Shown here piece after piece: positions 26,013 through 35,227 of a DNA stretch of 64,000 nucleotides. How positions within the stretch are numbered: position 1 is the first letter of the stretch; the number at the start of each line of letters is the position of its first letter. The stretch comes from Mucilaginibacter pineti (lineage in GTDB: Bacteria > Bacteroidota > Bacteroidia > Sphingobacteriales > Sphingobacteriaceae): assembly GCF_900101875.1 (NCBI RefSeq), contig NZ_FNAI01000013.1, forward strand, positions 124,001-188,000. The letters are read 5' to 3'. The notes below the pieces were generated by a model. It ran no database searches. It saw only the letters and a program-made list of their open reading frames with translations, and was not told the DNA's origin. The translations under genes and the position numbers were made by a program.

Positions 26013-28502
26013 TTATTTCCAATCAAAAATTTGTTTTTCACCTTTTAGGAAGAAGGTGAAAAAATTTTCAATATTCAAAGTTCTGTCTTTCACATTTTCC
26101 GGTTTACTAACACTATGGTTTTCCCCTGAATACTCAATTAACCAAACTTTCTTTTTGTAGCGTCTTAGCGCTGTGAAGAATTCAGCTCCTTGATTAAAAG
26201 GAACGATTATATCCCCTCGGTTGTTTAATAATAAAATTGGAGTTACAACTTTTTCTGCATTTAAAACAGATGAATTATCAATGAAACCTTCTTTGTCTTC
26301 CCAAAGTGTTTTACCCATTCGATAGGTTCCCATATCAAAAAGAAACTGATAATTCTTATAGCCGTAATTACCTATAAAATCGGAAGCGCCAGCGGAAGAA
26401 ACAGCTGCGGCAAATAAATTAGAATGAGAGACAATATAATCAGTCTCAAATCCCCCAAAGCTATGGCCCATGATTCCTACTCTTTTGCTATCAACATAGT
26501 TTTTACTAGAAAGCTCTTTATAAGCACCCGAAATATAGTTCAAAGCGCTCGCCCCGGGTTTACCTACTGTATAATGAATATCAGGAGTAAAGACGAGAAA
26601 CCCTTGAGACACAAACCATGGAATATTAATATTATCTCCCGATCCTTCGGGTTGGTAATAAACATTTTTCCGATGGCTCAGTTTTTCATAATAATGGATG
26701 ATAACCGGATACCTTTTTAAACTATCAAAATCTTCTGGCTTATACAAAACCCCGTCACTTTGTTTACCATCAGCCGATTTGAATTTCACTAATTCAGCTG
26801 TTATCCAGTTATATTGCTTTTCGGGATAGACATTACTTACCTCACTGAATTTTACAAAATCCTTTGTTATAAAATAATTCTGTGATGAGGTAGCGCTCTC
26901 CCTTCGAACTAAAAATATAGATTTATCGATTGCCTTTAATGGCGTGAATTGAGGTAAATCCACAGAGCCGGGAAAATTGTAAAAATATGACCCTGAGCTT
27001 AACCTTTTAAGCCGTTTATTAATCAGCGAATAAAAGCCATTATCTTTAGTATTCCAGTCAAAAGACGTAAGATAAAAGCCATTATTTAGCCTAGCCGTTT
27101 TTAAATCAGCACTAATCAATCTGAAAGATACATTAGATTTACGACCCTGAAAGTTAGTCAGGCATTCCGGTTTTTCTAAACCTGTCAAATCCAGCTTCCA
27201 TATATCATACCTGTCATACACTAGAATTTTATTTTTCGGCAACCACGCTCCTAAGCTCAAACCACGGGATAAATTGCCTGGCAAATCGTAATCATTATCA
27301 ACCAAAGGAATAGGAAGGTTTTTAGTAAGATTAGTGGATTCTCCGGTAATTAAATTAATAGTAACGAGGTTTTGAGCCGTACTGTCGTAACCAAGTGCAT
27401 ATTTACCTGTAGGAGATATTGTCGTAACAATAAAAGCGACTTCTGTTTTTTTGTTAGTGGTTAAGTTGAAGAGAGAATAATAACTGTGTGCGTCCTCATT
27501 CCAATTCCTTTCCGAGATATTTCCTTTGTTGTAGTTAATTAGCAATATACTGTCGTTCAGGAATCGAACAGTTTCATTTTCATGCTGAAGCTGAATAACT
27601 TTTCTTTCACCGATTGACAAAGACGAAATAGAACTTTTAAGCGGTTCATTTTTTTGCAGATCATAAGGCGGTCTTACATCTTTATAACTCCAGATTCTCA
27701 CCCTTTGATTATCGCCCTTTGGGGTTTTCTGAGTTTCTTTCAGGGATATTATAATTCGTTTGCCATCTTCACTGAATCGGTCTATTCCTGCAATACTTAA
27801 AGCCGTATCAATACCGGTTGTATGATTATCGGCGATTTCAACTGTACCCGTGGCTTTGCTGTAATAATAAATAGACTTACTGCCATTGAGTTCACAGGTA
27901 AATGCAAATTGCATTCCCTGTTTGTCGCTAATCAGATTTTCAAATTCACCAGCGTAGATAACGGAAACTGTAGTGTCTGAAAAGGATGATTTATACAAGC
28001 CAGTTTTTCTTTTTAGAAGCAAAGAGTTTTCACCTGCCATGAGATAAGATAGCACCCCATTAAATTCGGTTTGTTTTCCGGTTGAAGTACTAACTAACAA
28101 CAATCGGTTTTCAGGTCGTAAACAGGCTAATAATGCATCTTTCCGGGTTTTATATAATGTATAACTCGAAATGTTTTTTATTACTTTCTCCGTCTTTTTA
28201 TCGAGAGCGATTATAACAAGACTATCGCTTTTCTGATAAACGATAGTGTTACCCCGTATTATTTTATAATTTTTTGCATGCGGGATTTGCTTTTCCCATC
28301 TCCCGTTAGTAGCCTTTAACATTAATGTCTCACTACCTTTTGGCTGATTATCTATCATATAGATAACGTAACTTCCATCGTCGGTAAGTGCGGGTTGTCC
28401 TACGGTGGGCCAGTTATTCCAAGTTGCTGTATCAAGCACAGGTTTTTGCGCAAAACAGATAATGCTGTTCAGGCACAGGAAAAAAGTAAATAAGGATTTC
28501 AT
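26013..28502 (-). CDS. S9 family (prolyl oligopeptidase-type) serine peptidase, secreted
   Basis: A signal peptide (FTFFLCLNSIICFAQ) precedes a beta-propeller-like region (residues ~25-560) and a C-terminal alpha/beta-hydrolase domain. The catalytic triad is visible: Ser681 in GHSFGG, Asp764 in NNRGD and His796 in SGENHS. At 829 residues it is of normal length for the exported dipeptidyl-peptidase/prolyl-oligopeptidase group of Bacteroidetes, acting in the periplasm or outside on peptides. The gene faces the small exported peptide gene tail to tail. Whether that peptide is a substrate or merely a neighbour is unknown. Confidence 0.92.
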   Translation of the reverse strand: MKSLFTFFLCLNSIICFAQKPVLDTATWNNWPTVGQPALTDDGSYVIYMIDNQPKGSETLMLKATNGRWEKQIPHAKNYKIIRGNTIVYQKSDSLVIIALDKKTEKVIKNISSYTLYKTRKDALLACLRPENRLLLVSTSTGKQTEFNGVLSYLMAGENSLLLKRKTGLYKSSFSDTTVSVIYAGEFENLISDKQGMQFAFTCELNGSKSIYYYSKATGTVEIADNHTTGIDTALSIAGIDRFSEDGKRIIISLKETQKTPKGDNQRVRIWSYKDVRPPYDLQKNEPLKSSISSLSIGERKVIQLQHENETVRFLNDSILLINYNKGNISERNWNEDAHSYYSLFNLTTNKKTEVAFIVTTISPTGKYALGYDSTAQNLVTINLITGESTNLTKNLPIPLVDNDYDLPGNLSRGLSLGAWLPKNKILVYDRYDIWKLDLTGLEKPECLTNFQGRKSNVSFRLISADLKTARLNNGFYLTSFDWNTKDNGFYSLINKRLKRLSSGSYFYNFPGSVDLPQFTPLKAIDKSIFLVRRESATSSQNYFITKDFVKFSEVSNVYPEKQYNWITAELVKFKSADGKQSDGVLYKPEDFDSLKRYPVIIHYYEKLSHRKNVYYQPEGSGDNINIPWFVSQGFLVFTPDIHYTVGKPGASALNYISGAYKELSSKNYVDSKRVGIMGHSFGGFETDYIVSHSNLFAAAVSSAGASDFIGNYGYKNYQFLFDMGTYRMGKTLWEDKEGFIDNSSVLNAEKVVTPILLLNNRGDIIVPFNQGAEFFTALRRYKKKVWLIEYSGENHSVSKPENVKDRTLNIENFFTFFLKGEKQIFDWK

Positions 28503-28614
28503 TTTTGAGTTAAGTTAGCAAACAACACTGCGGACATATCGCAGTTGTCTACAACATAACAGGTGCGGAAACTAAAAAGAGTAGTCGAAGAAAAAATATA
28601 CCGACCTGAATACG

Positions 28615-29292
28615 TCAATGATTTATATAATCCGAGCTAATATCATAGCGTTCTTTTGATTTTTTTGAAGGAAAGAGATATCTACAACCAATTTGCAAAT
28701 TACTGTGATAAAATTCCAACTGGTTCTTTGTATCCCCATCCATCTCCGGAACCTTTGATTTCCACACAGAATTGAGACCATAAAAGTATCTCAGGACAAA
28801 GCACAAGTGTGTTGCTATTTCCGCATCAAAACCGGCTAATCCGGTAAAAGCAAAGGAGCGGTAAAATACCCGCGCTTCGGGCCAATTCGTTGAGGTACGA
28901 TCTGAGTACCTTTTGGCGGCAAGCAGCCAGTCTGTTTTTAACCCGCAGTAGAAGCCAATTTGATTCCACCTGTTAAATACAGGAAGCAACGTAATTCCTG
29001 CGTAATGTAAATCGTCCTGAATATAACTCCCCGATCCTCTGAAAGATGTATAATCAGTAAAAGTGTAGGTTATTTCACAACTTAATGCGAAATCTTCTTT
29101 TACTTGCCGGTTAATCGTCAGACCTGCCATTGAGGCCATTTCGGGCGCAAATGCCATGTCATAATTACCCCCTTTATCGGACTTCAACGGGATTGATGTA
29201 TAGGCAAAAGGGCCGGCTGAATTGGTTTTAAGAATTTGCGCATTCCCGTAAAAATACAGGATTAAAAAGACAATGGTATAATAACATTTCAT
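28615..29292 (-). CDS. Outer-membrane beta-barrel-like protein
   Basis: The frame extends to 29379, but the start at 29292 gives a clean signal peptide (MKCYYTIVFLILYFYGNAQ). The rest shows alternating polar/hydrophobic strands with many aromatic residues (DFALSCEITYTFTDYTSF, IGFYCGLKTDWLLAAKRY, LCFVLRYFYGLNSVW, NLQIGCRYLFP), as in PorT-like small beta-barrels. No named family is certain. It lies about 110 bases upstream of the S9 peptidase gene on the same strand and may be co-transcribed. Confidence 0.65.
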   Translation of the reverse strand: MKCYYTIVFLILYFYGNAQILKTNSAGPFAYTSIPLKSDKGGNYDMAFAPEMASMAGLTINRQVKEDFALSCEITYTFTDYTSFRGSGSYIQDDLHYAGITLLPVFNRWNQIGFYCGLKTDWLLAAKRYSDRTSTNWPEARVFYRSFAFTGLAGFDAEIATHLCFVLRYFYGLNSVWKSKVPEMDGDTKNQLEFYHSNLQIGCRYLFPSKKSKERYDISSDYINH

Positions 29293-29728
29293 ATTCGAAG
29301 ACGGAACAGGATTTAAGTCCGTTTTCGCAAGGTAGCTTGAATTGTATAATTCAGAGGTTAAAACTATGTTAATCACCAAAGTAAACCATACAAAAGGGCC
29401 ATCTTAAAAAAGATCTCAAAATATTAAGTAAAACAGAGTACCAAAAGAGGGTTAGCGCGTTTTATATATATCACCTGCTTATTAACACTTAGGCTTTAAC
29501 AATATTTGGCGTAACGATAGTTAGATAAGAGATTGATACAGTCTTTAACAGTAAGGAACCATAGATGTGATTTATGCCATGGGTTACCGCCTGCGATAAC
29601 CGGCAAGGTGTCTAAATGTATCACTTTTGCGGCCTCTCCTGAGTCGGGGCCGCTTGTTTAGAGAATAATTAACACACCATGTTATCTTTCGCAGTTCACC
29701 GCAACGATATTTAATAAATAAAAATGAG
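29293..29728. other. Intergenic region between divergent genes
   Basis: AT-rich, with no open frame of note. It must contain the promoter of the outer-membrane protein gene (minus) and of the 29729 gene (plus). The only clear structure is the hairpin at 29629-29653. Confidence 0.5.
29629..29653 (+). terminator. Possible terminator hairpin
   Basis: GCGGCC pairs with GGCCGC around a 13-base loop and is followed by TTGTTTA. No gene ends upstream on this strand within 300 bases, so it may end an unannotated short transcript or be part of the leader of the next gene. Confidence 0.4.
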
Positions 29729-29965
29729 ATGAGAAATTTAAATCATGACTTAGTATTCAGGCTGACACTGGAAGAATTCTGTGGCGTCATTGACGACGGG
29801 GAGAGGAGAGAATTAATGAAACTCGTTAGAGCGGATCATCGCCTCCTTTTAATTCACCTGGATATATGCACAAAACTTGAAGTCCCTGATGGAATGGCCG
29901 ATATGGATATTGATGAAAAATTGCGGGGCTATCAATTACGGGATATGATCGAATGCCGGAGGTAA
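29729..29965 (+). CDS. Small hypothetical protein, 78 residues
   Basis: An acidic, helical soluble protein (LTLEEFCGVIDDGERRELMK, DMDIDEKLRGYQLRDMI). No family was recognised. It lies upstream of the mobilisation genes, separated by about 180 bases that contain the repeat described at 30081. Confidence 0.55.
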   Translation: MRNLNHDLVFRLTLEEFCGVIDDGERRELMKLVRADHRLLLIHLDICTKLEVPDGMADMDIDEKLRGYQLRDMIECRR

Positions 29966-30049
29966 TTGAGATTAAAAAAGAGCAATTAATTCGTGGAATC
30001 AATTTTAAAATTGAACGCTAAAGTATGAAATACGCGAATAGTGGCGTTT

Positions 30050-30112
30050 CCCCTATCTCCCGAACCCGACCCTGATAAGGCGGGGTACAACTTTATTGTA
30101 CTTTACCGGCAT
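30050..30112 (+). other. Candidate origin-of-transfer region upstream of the relaxase genes
   Basis: It contains the 13-mer CCCCTATCTCCCG (30050-30062, also at 21746) and the ~32-base repeat at 30081-30112 (CGGGGTACAACTTT, ATT, GTACTTTACC, G, GCATT) that recurs upstream of tra operon A in the matching orientation. Relaxase operons of mobilisable elements commonly have their oriT just upstream, so this is the best oriT candidate in the window. No nic site can be named from sequence alone. Confidence 0.5.
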
Positions 30113-30143
30113 TGTTGCTTCTTTTTTATTTGCATGCAACTAA

Positions 30144-30545
30144 ATGCAAATCATGAAAGATGTAAAAGATATCCGCTCCAGATGGTTACACATCCGGATC
30201 TCTGAAAATGAGCTGGAATTGCTGGAAAAACAATTTGCAAAAACCGCCGGATACAAAAGGACTGCTTACTGCCGGAAAATGCTGCTTGCGCAACCATTGA
30301 TTGGTAAAACCCGGGACCTTTCGTTTGAAAAGCTCGTTGAAGAATTTTCTGTTCTCATCAGGGAATTGCATGGTATCGCCGCAAATTTCAATCAGGCAGT
30401 TCACAAGCTGCATATCCTGGACAGAATTCAGCAATACCAGGAATGGGTATTGAAGTATGAAATGGATAAGCGCAAACTTTTAAAAGACGTTGAGGCTATT
30501 CGGAAATATATTAATGAAACGTCAGCGTTATGGTTGCAGTCATAA
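30144..30545 (+). CDS. Mobilisation accessory protein (MobC/BmgB-like, relaxosome)
   Basis: The protein has 133 residues. The N-terminus (SRWLHIRISENELELLEKQF) fits a ribbon-helix-helix DNA-binding unit, and the segment AGYKRTAYCRKMLLAQP is typical of small Bacteroidetes mobilisation proteins. A helical part with ELHGIAANFNQAVHKL follows, as in relaxosome proteins of the MobC type. It overlaps the relaxase start by 16 bases, so the two are translated together. It would bind oriT and help the relaxase. Confidence 0.85.
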   Translation: MQIMKDVKDIRSRWLHIRISENELELLEKQFAKTAGYKRTAYCRKMLLAQPLIGKTRDLSFEKLVEEFSVLIRELHGIAANFNQAVHKLHILDRIQQYQEWVLKYEMDKRKLLKDVEAIRKYINETSALWLQS

Positions 30546-31813
30546 AATCAGGAATTTCTATACGCAGGGCCTATCATTACAATGAAAATAAAGTAAAGGA
30601 TAGTGTGGCGACCTGTATTGCTGCAACGAATTACCCTATGGATCTGGAACAAATGAAGGAGGGACACCGCATCAATATGTTACTGAAGATGGCAGAAAGG
30701 CGTCCGAGTGTCGAACATAATAGTATACACATCTCGCTTAATTTTACACCAGGTGAGCAATTCAGTGATGATCAGCTGAAAAAAATCACTCAAGAGTATA
30801 TGAATGGCATTGGTTTCGGCAACCAACCCTTCCTGATATACAGGCATTTCGATGCCGGCCACCCCCATGTACACATTGTAACAACCAAGATAAGGCAGGA
30901 TGGAACAGTCATAGAGACCGATCACATTGGCCGTAAGCTTTCCAAACCAACAACCAACCTTCTGGAGGTTAAGTATAACCTTGTCAAATCCGGCAATCGC
31001 AAGCGAAAAGTATTTAAGCCAGAAGGAGTGACAGGCAAAGTAAATTACGGTAAAACAGAATCCCGCCGTGCTATGGGCAATGTATTGGATTTCGTTTTGG
31101 AAAATTATAAATACACAAGCTTGCCACAACTTAATGCAGTGCTCAATTTGTACAACATACACGCGGACCGCGGTTCACCCAAGTCAAATGCCTGGAAACA
31201 TGGCGGGCTCGTATACCGGATATTAAATGCCAAAGGTAAATCTGTTGGCGTAGCGGTAAAGGCCAGCCGTTTTTACCAGAAACCAACGCTGAAATATCTT
31301 GAGGCGAAATTTATAAAGAATTCGGCTGGCCGGGAAAAGCACAAGGAATCACTGGCAACAAAGGTAAAATTAGCGATGGTTGCTAGGACGCAGATCAACA
31401 TCACAGAACTAAAGGAAGAACTCAAAAAAACAGGTATCGACATGGTTTTGGCCACGGGAAAGCATCAGGTTGTTTTTGGGGTGACTTTTATTGATCATAA
31501 AAACAAGCAGGTCTTCAAAGGCAGCGAACTCGGGAAAGAGTTTACTGCCAATGCGCTGCAAAACCGAAAACAAAATAGAGGGCAAACCAATTCAACAAGG
31601 CTCCGGCCCATCGGAGAAACCGAAAAAATACATTTTCAAGATTTTAGTCGTTCAAACGAATGCACAAGTAATTCCGGGAATTTATTTTCCGATTTCGACA
31701 ATAGCCTGGGCCGTATTTTACTGCAGTATGAATACACGGCAGGTTCACTTCCGCCAGCACTTAGGCGACGCCTGAAGAAAAAAGCCCGGAAACGATTGGG
31801 AAGAACGTTGTGA
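30530..31813 (+). CDS. Relaxase/mobilisation nuclease (MOBP-type, MobB-like)
   Basis: Relaxase motifs are clear. The candidate nicking tyrosines lie in motif I (AYHYNENKV, Tyr15 and Tyr17), and the metal-binding histidine motif III is YRHFDAGHPHVHIVTT (His111, His113, His115). The segment VEHNSIHISLNFTPGE lies between them. The C-terminal ~200 residues are basic. At 427 residues it is normal for Bacteroidetes mobilisation relaxases. It nicks at oriT and pilots the strand to the coupling protein. It is the only relaxase in the window. Confidence 0.92.
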   Translation: MVAVIKSGISIRRAYHYNENKVKDSVATCIAATNYPMDLEQMKEGHRINMLLKMAERRPSVEHNSIHISLNFTPGEQFSDDQLKKITQEYMNGIGFGNQPFLIYRHFDAGHPHVHIVTTKIRQDGTVIETDHIGRKLSKPTTNLLEVKYNLVKSGNRKRKVFKPEGVTGKVNYGKTESRRAMGNVLDFVLENYKYTSLPQLNAVLNLYNIHADRGSPKSNAWKHGGLVYRILNAKGKSVGVAVKASRFYQKPTLKYLEAKFIKNSAGREKHKESLATKVKLAMVARTQINITELKEELKKTGIDMVLATGKHQVVFGVTFIDHKNKQVFKGSELGKEFTANALQNRKQNRGQTNSTRLRPIGETEKIHFQDFSRSNECTSNSGNLFSDFDNSLGRILLQYEYTAGSLPPALRRRLKKKARKRLGRTL

Positions 31814-31909
31814 TCACCGGGGACAAGACAGGCTTATAATCCAACAAAATCAGGAAAATAGAGTTATGTATAATCACCTGTTCAGAAACAAACGATAAAC
31901 CTATTAAAT

Positions 31910-33094
31910 ATGAATAAGCAAAATTTTGAATGGTTTGAAGGAATGATTGACCAGGTCTTAAAGCCGTCTGGTAAGTATGCAGAATTTGGTTTGGCTAATC
32001 TTTCCGAATTGGTTAAATGGACAAAACCTGAATGCCAAAAGATTGAAGATTACCTTAAAAATGACCTGCTCAATTCCGTTGACGGTGATCGAAGATCTAT
32101 TGTTACTAATTACTGCAATCTGATTACCGGATTCATCAATAAAATTTATAATAATACGAATGCTGCACAAGGGGTAAATGAGCAGCTTACTAAGGTAAAT
32201 GAAGCAATATTATTTAATCTTTCGTCACTTTACACCAGTGTAAGCAATGAGTATTCAGAAATTTTAGGAGGCAGTCAACAGGTTCCGCAAAACACAATTG
32301 ACGATTTTGTGACACAGAATTATTCGAGGCTCGATGAAATCCGCATTCTGGCCAGTAAACTGAATGAGCAGGACCGGGCGCTTTTTGACGTAGTTATTAA
32401 TGTATTGACAGAATTCTTTGTTAAGGCTGCTGCCGCAATTCCCGTCACTGTAAAACAGCTAAGTTTTATTGTACATATTATTGAATTGTTTGGTAATCAT
32501 CATAACAGTGACGCTGAAAGCAACTCTGGAGAATCGGCATATGAATTATATCTTAAAGTAAATATTAATGATCAACATGGCATATCAGTACTGAAGTCGG
32601 TCACCGACATTCAGCTGTTGCAAATAAATCTGGAGGAAAATCCGTCGTTGCTCCTTAGAAATCTGATTAAGACATATAATGGTATGATTACTGATAATCA
32701 GTACGCATTTGATGATTTCAATAGGTCGTTAAAATCCTGGCTGCTGGAATACCTTAGCAATGAACTCGATTATGCAGACCATAAGTTCAAAGCTGAAAAA
32801 ACAGTTGGTCACTGGAACGATACAACTCTTAAAGGCTCGTTAGCGAAAGTATTATGTCATCTTTCTACTGACCAGCTTTCATTGATAATCAGAGCTGCCG
32901 ATGATAGCCATGTGATTAGCGGGAAGTCTCTGAATATGATCTTTAAAACAATTGTGCCATTTCTTTCTACTGAAAAAAAAGAAAATATTTCATGGGAGAG
33001 CATGCGGGTGAAATCTTATACCGGTGAAGACCGGGATAAAGAAATTGCCATTTCCGCGCTTGAGAAAATGATTCAGCATATCCGCGAATATTAG
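31910..33094 (+). CDS. Orphan protein, paralogous to the 47.7-kb gene
   Basis: A 394-residue soluble, mainly helical protein with no signal peptide. The N-terminus (FEWFEGMIDQVLKPSG) and the C-terminal ~95 residues match 47750-48445 (FAWLDEIIETTLNPAK at the N-terminus). At the C-terminus the shared pattern is LSTDQLSLIIRAADD, PFLSTEKKENISWESMR and DKEIAISALEKMIQHI. The middle ~200 residues have no counterpart. The C-terminal module recalls the C-termini of RteC-like and other mobile-element proteins of Bacteroidetes, but no named domain can be assigned with confidence. It follows the relaxase gene by about 100 bases. Confidence 0.65.
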   Translation: MNKQNFEWFEGMIDQVLKPSGKYAEFGLANLSELVKWTKPECQKIEDYLKNDLLNSVDGDRRSIVTNYCNLITGFINKIYNNTNAAQGVNEQLTKVNEAILFNLSSLYTSVSNEYSEILGGSQQVPQNTIDDFVTQNYSRLDEIRILASKLNEQDRALFDVVINVLTEFFVKAAAAIPVTVKQLSFIVHIIELFGNHHNSDAESNSGESAYELYLKVNINDQHGISVLKSVTDIQLLQINLEENPSLLLRNLIKTYNGMITDNQYAFDDFNRSLKSWLLEYLSNELDYADHKFKAEKTVGHWNDTTLKGSLAKVLCHLSTDQLSLIIRAADDSHVISGKSLNMIFKTIVPFLSTEKKENISWESMRVKSYTGEDRDKEIAISALEKMIQHIREY

Positions 33095-33165
33095 CATGTA
33101 TTCCATTGTCATAATAAATTTGATATGTATAAACGATTGAGTATTTTTGGCTTGCTCAAATTCAG

Positions 33166-33771
33166 ATGACAACCAATTATCAAATACTCTCGGATTCAGA
33201 GCTGGTAGACAAACTCAACCAGCAGGATAACCGTGCATTTGAAGAGGTTTATAACCGGTATTGGCTGCCGCTTTATAATCACGCCAGACGTATGCTGAAA
33301 GACGAGGACGAGGCAGCCGACGTCGTTCAGGAAATCTTTTCAGCTGTTCTTGAAAAAATGGGCAGTCTGACTTTCCACACAACATTAGCAGCTTATCTCT
33401 TCCAGGCGACCCGCTTCCGTATTATTAATCTTTTTCACCGGGAACAGGTTAAGATTAAATATGTACAGTCACTTAAAGCTTACATCAACAAACATAGCGC
33501 TCCTGCGGATGAAGTATACAGGGAAAAAGAAATGGCTGAACTTATCGAGCATGAAATCGCCGCGCTGCCGCCCAGAATGCGTGAAGTTTTTGAACTGAGC
33601 AGAAAAGCGTACCTGACCAATAAGGAAATTGCTGAAATTACTAGTATATCGGAAGCAACAGTAAAAAAACACCTGGCCGTTGCCCTGAAAAGGCTTCGCG
33701 CAAAACTAACTTCTGCTTTACTTTTAAACTTCATGGCGGCCATACTTTGGCTGCACCGGCTGTTTTCCTGA
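33166..33771 (+). CDS. ECF sigma factor (FecI-like)
   Basis: Region 2 (FEEVYNRYWLPLYNHARRML, DEAADVVQEIF) and region 4 (LPPRMREVFELSRKAYLTNK, SISEATVKKHLAVALKRLR) are plain. The 201 residues include a hydrophobic C-terminal tail (LLLNFMAAILWLHRLF) seen in many Sphingobacteriaceae FecI homologues. With the following FecR-type anti-sigma factor it should control the SusC/SusD genes downstream in response to the transporter's ligand. Confidence 0.93.
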   Translation: MTTNYQILSDSELVDKLNQQDNRAFEEVYNRYWLPLYNHARRMLKDEDEAADVVQEIFSAVLEKMGSLTFHTTLAAYLFQATRFRIINLFHREQVKIKYVQSLKAYINKHSAPADEVYREKEMAELIEHEIAALPPRMREVFELSRKAYLTNKEIAEITSISEATVKKHLAVALKRLRAKLTSALLLNFMAAILWLHRLFS

Positions 33772-33912
33772 ATCGCATCCGTGCACTTTCGAAACCGTTT
33801 GATTTCGGTAAATTACTTTTATAAGATATTGCTGTAAATTATTTTTTGCAGCACTACTCCTTTGGTATTAACAACCTGTTAGCTAATTAATAAGTAAATA
33901 TTAATTGTTGAT

Positions 33913-35016
33913 ATGAACGACCAGGAAGCAGATGATCTATTAGCCCGTTACCTCAATGATGATGTCTCAGAAGACGAAAAGGCAGTCGTTAATGAATGGT
34001 ATCACAAGCTCGCTGCTGGCGAGGAGCTTCCCGACCCAAGACAGGACTTTAATCAGGTAAAATCTGTGGTGTGGAATAAGATTCAAAGAAAAAGAATAAT
34101 TCCATTTTACCGCTACGCCGCAGCGGCGGTACTATTGATCTTTTTCGGAATCGGTGGCTACAACTATTATATAAATAAAAGTGCCAATCCTGTCAAAACA
34201 AATATTGTCCAGGACATTCTGCCAGGCGGTAATAAAGCCATTTTAACGCTGGCAAATGGCAAAAAAATCATTTTAAATAACCGCAAGAATGGCTTGATTA
34301 CCCATGAAAAACAAACTGCCATTAACAAAACTAATGACGGTCACCTTGTCTATACTGCCCCCGTCAAAAAAGATGCATCAGTCATTTTTAATACAATTAC
34401 GACGCCAAGAGGTGGTAAATACGAACTGACTTTATCCGACGGAAGCGAGGTAACGCTGGACGCAGCCTCGTCGATCAAATATCCGGTAAACTTTACCGGA
34501 AAGGAACGACTCGTTGAAATTACCGGGCAGGCGTATTTTGAAGTCGCTCATGATAAAACAAAACCGTTTAAAGTAAAAGCCGGAGAACAAACTGTTGAGG
34601 TCCTTGGAACACATTTCAATATCAATTCCTATGGGGATGAACCAGCCATTATTACGACCCTGCTTCAGGGAAGTATAAAAATCAGCATAAAAAAAGACGA
34701 TATAGTTCTTACACCAGGAAAACAGGCTTTAGTAAATTACAGGGATAAGATAATCCGCGTGCAAAATGCAGATACTGAAGCCGCTATAGCCTGGAAAGAA
34801 GGACATTTCCATTTCAACAAAGCAGGCATACCTGATGTAATGCGTCAGTTATCTCGCTGGTACGATGTAGATATTGAATATCAGGGTGATATACCCAAAC
34901 GGTCATTCAGCGGTAACATCAACCGAAACACAAAGGCATCAGTTGCACTTCAAATCTTAACGGCTTCAAGAGTAAACTTCAAAATTAGCGGCAGGAAAAT
35001 TATTGTCACGCCATAG
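33913..35016 (+). CDS. FecR-type anti-sigma factor
   Basis: An N-terminal cytosolic sigma-binding part (~residues 1-57) is followed by a transmembrane helix (YAAAAVLLIFFGIGGYNYY), a FecR domain (TTPRGGKYELTLSDGSEVTL, VEITGQAYFEVAHD, VEVLGTHFNINSYGDE) and a C-terminal DUF4974 domain (VMRQLSRWYDVDIEYQ, FSGNINRNTKASVAL). At 367 residues it is typical. It passes a signal from the SusC STN domain to the sigma factor encoded just upstream. Confidence 0.94.
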   Translation: MNDQEADDLLARYLNDDVSEDEKAVVNEWYHKLAAGEELPDPRQDFNQVKSVVWNKIQRKRIIPFYRYAAAAVLLIFFGIGGYNYYINKSANPVKTNIVQDILPGGNKAILTLANGKKIILNNRKNGLITHEKQTAINKTNDGHLVYTAPVKKDASVIFNTITTPRGGKYELTLSDGSEVTLDAASSIKYPVNFTGKERLVEITGQAYFEVAHDKTKPFKVKAGEQTVEVLGTHFNINSYGDEPAIITTLLQGSIKISIKKDDIVLTPGKQALVNYRDKIIRVQNADTEAAIAWKEGHFHFNKAGIPDVMRQLSRWYDVDIEYQGDIPKRSFSGNINRNTKASVALQILTASRVNFKISGRKIIVTP

Positions 35017-35110
35017 AAAACCGAATCAAATTATATTAAACCTCTAAATCAATTTCAATGAAAAAAGTTTTACGAACGTAGCGTTGCAGAGATCGGGTAA
35101 AAAAGAAAAA

Positions 35111-35176
35111 ATCGCGGGAGTGTTGGAAGCACAGCCGCGATCAGTATCTGGATTAACCCTTCCCGGCAAAACCGGG
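35111..35176 (+). promoter_or_regulatory. Two hairpins in the SusC leader
   Basis: ATCGCGG/CCGCGAT (35111-35141) and CCCGG/CCGGG (35162-35176) lie between the anti-sigma gene and SusC. Neither is followed by a T-tract, so they look like 5' leader structures of the SusC mRNA rather than terminators. Confidence 0.5.
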
Positions 35177-35227
35177 ATAAACAATTGGACAAGAGTTTAA
35201 AGTATTAACCCAAACAGTACAAATGTA

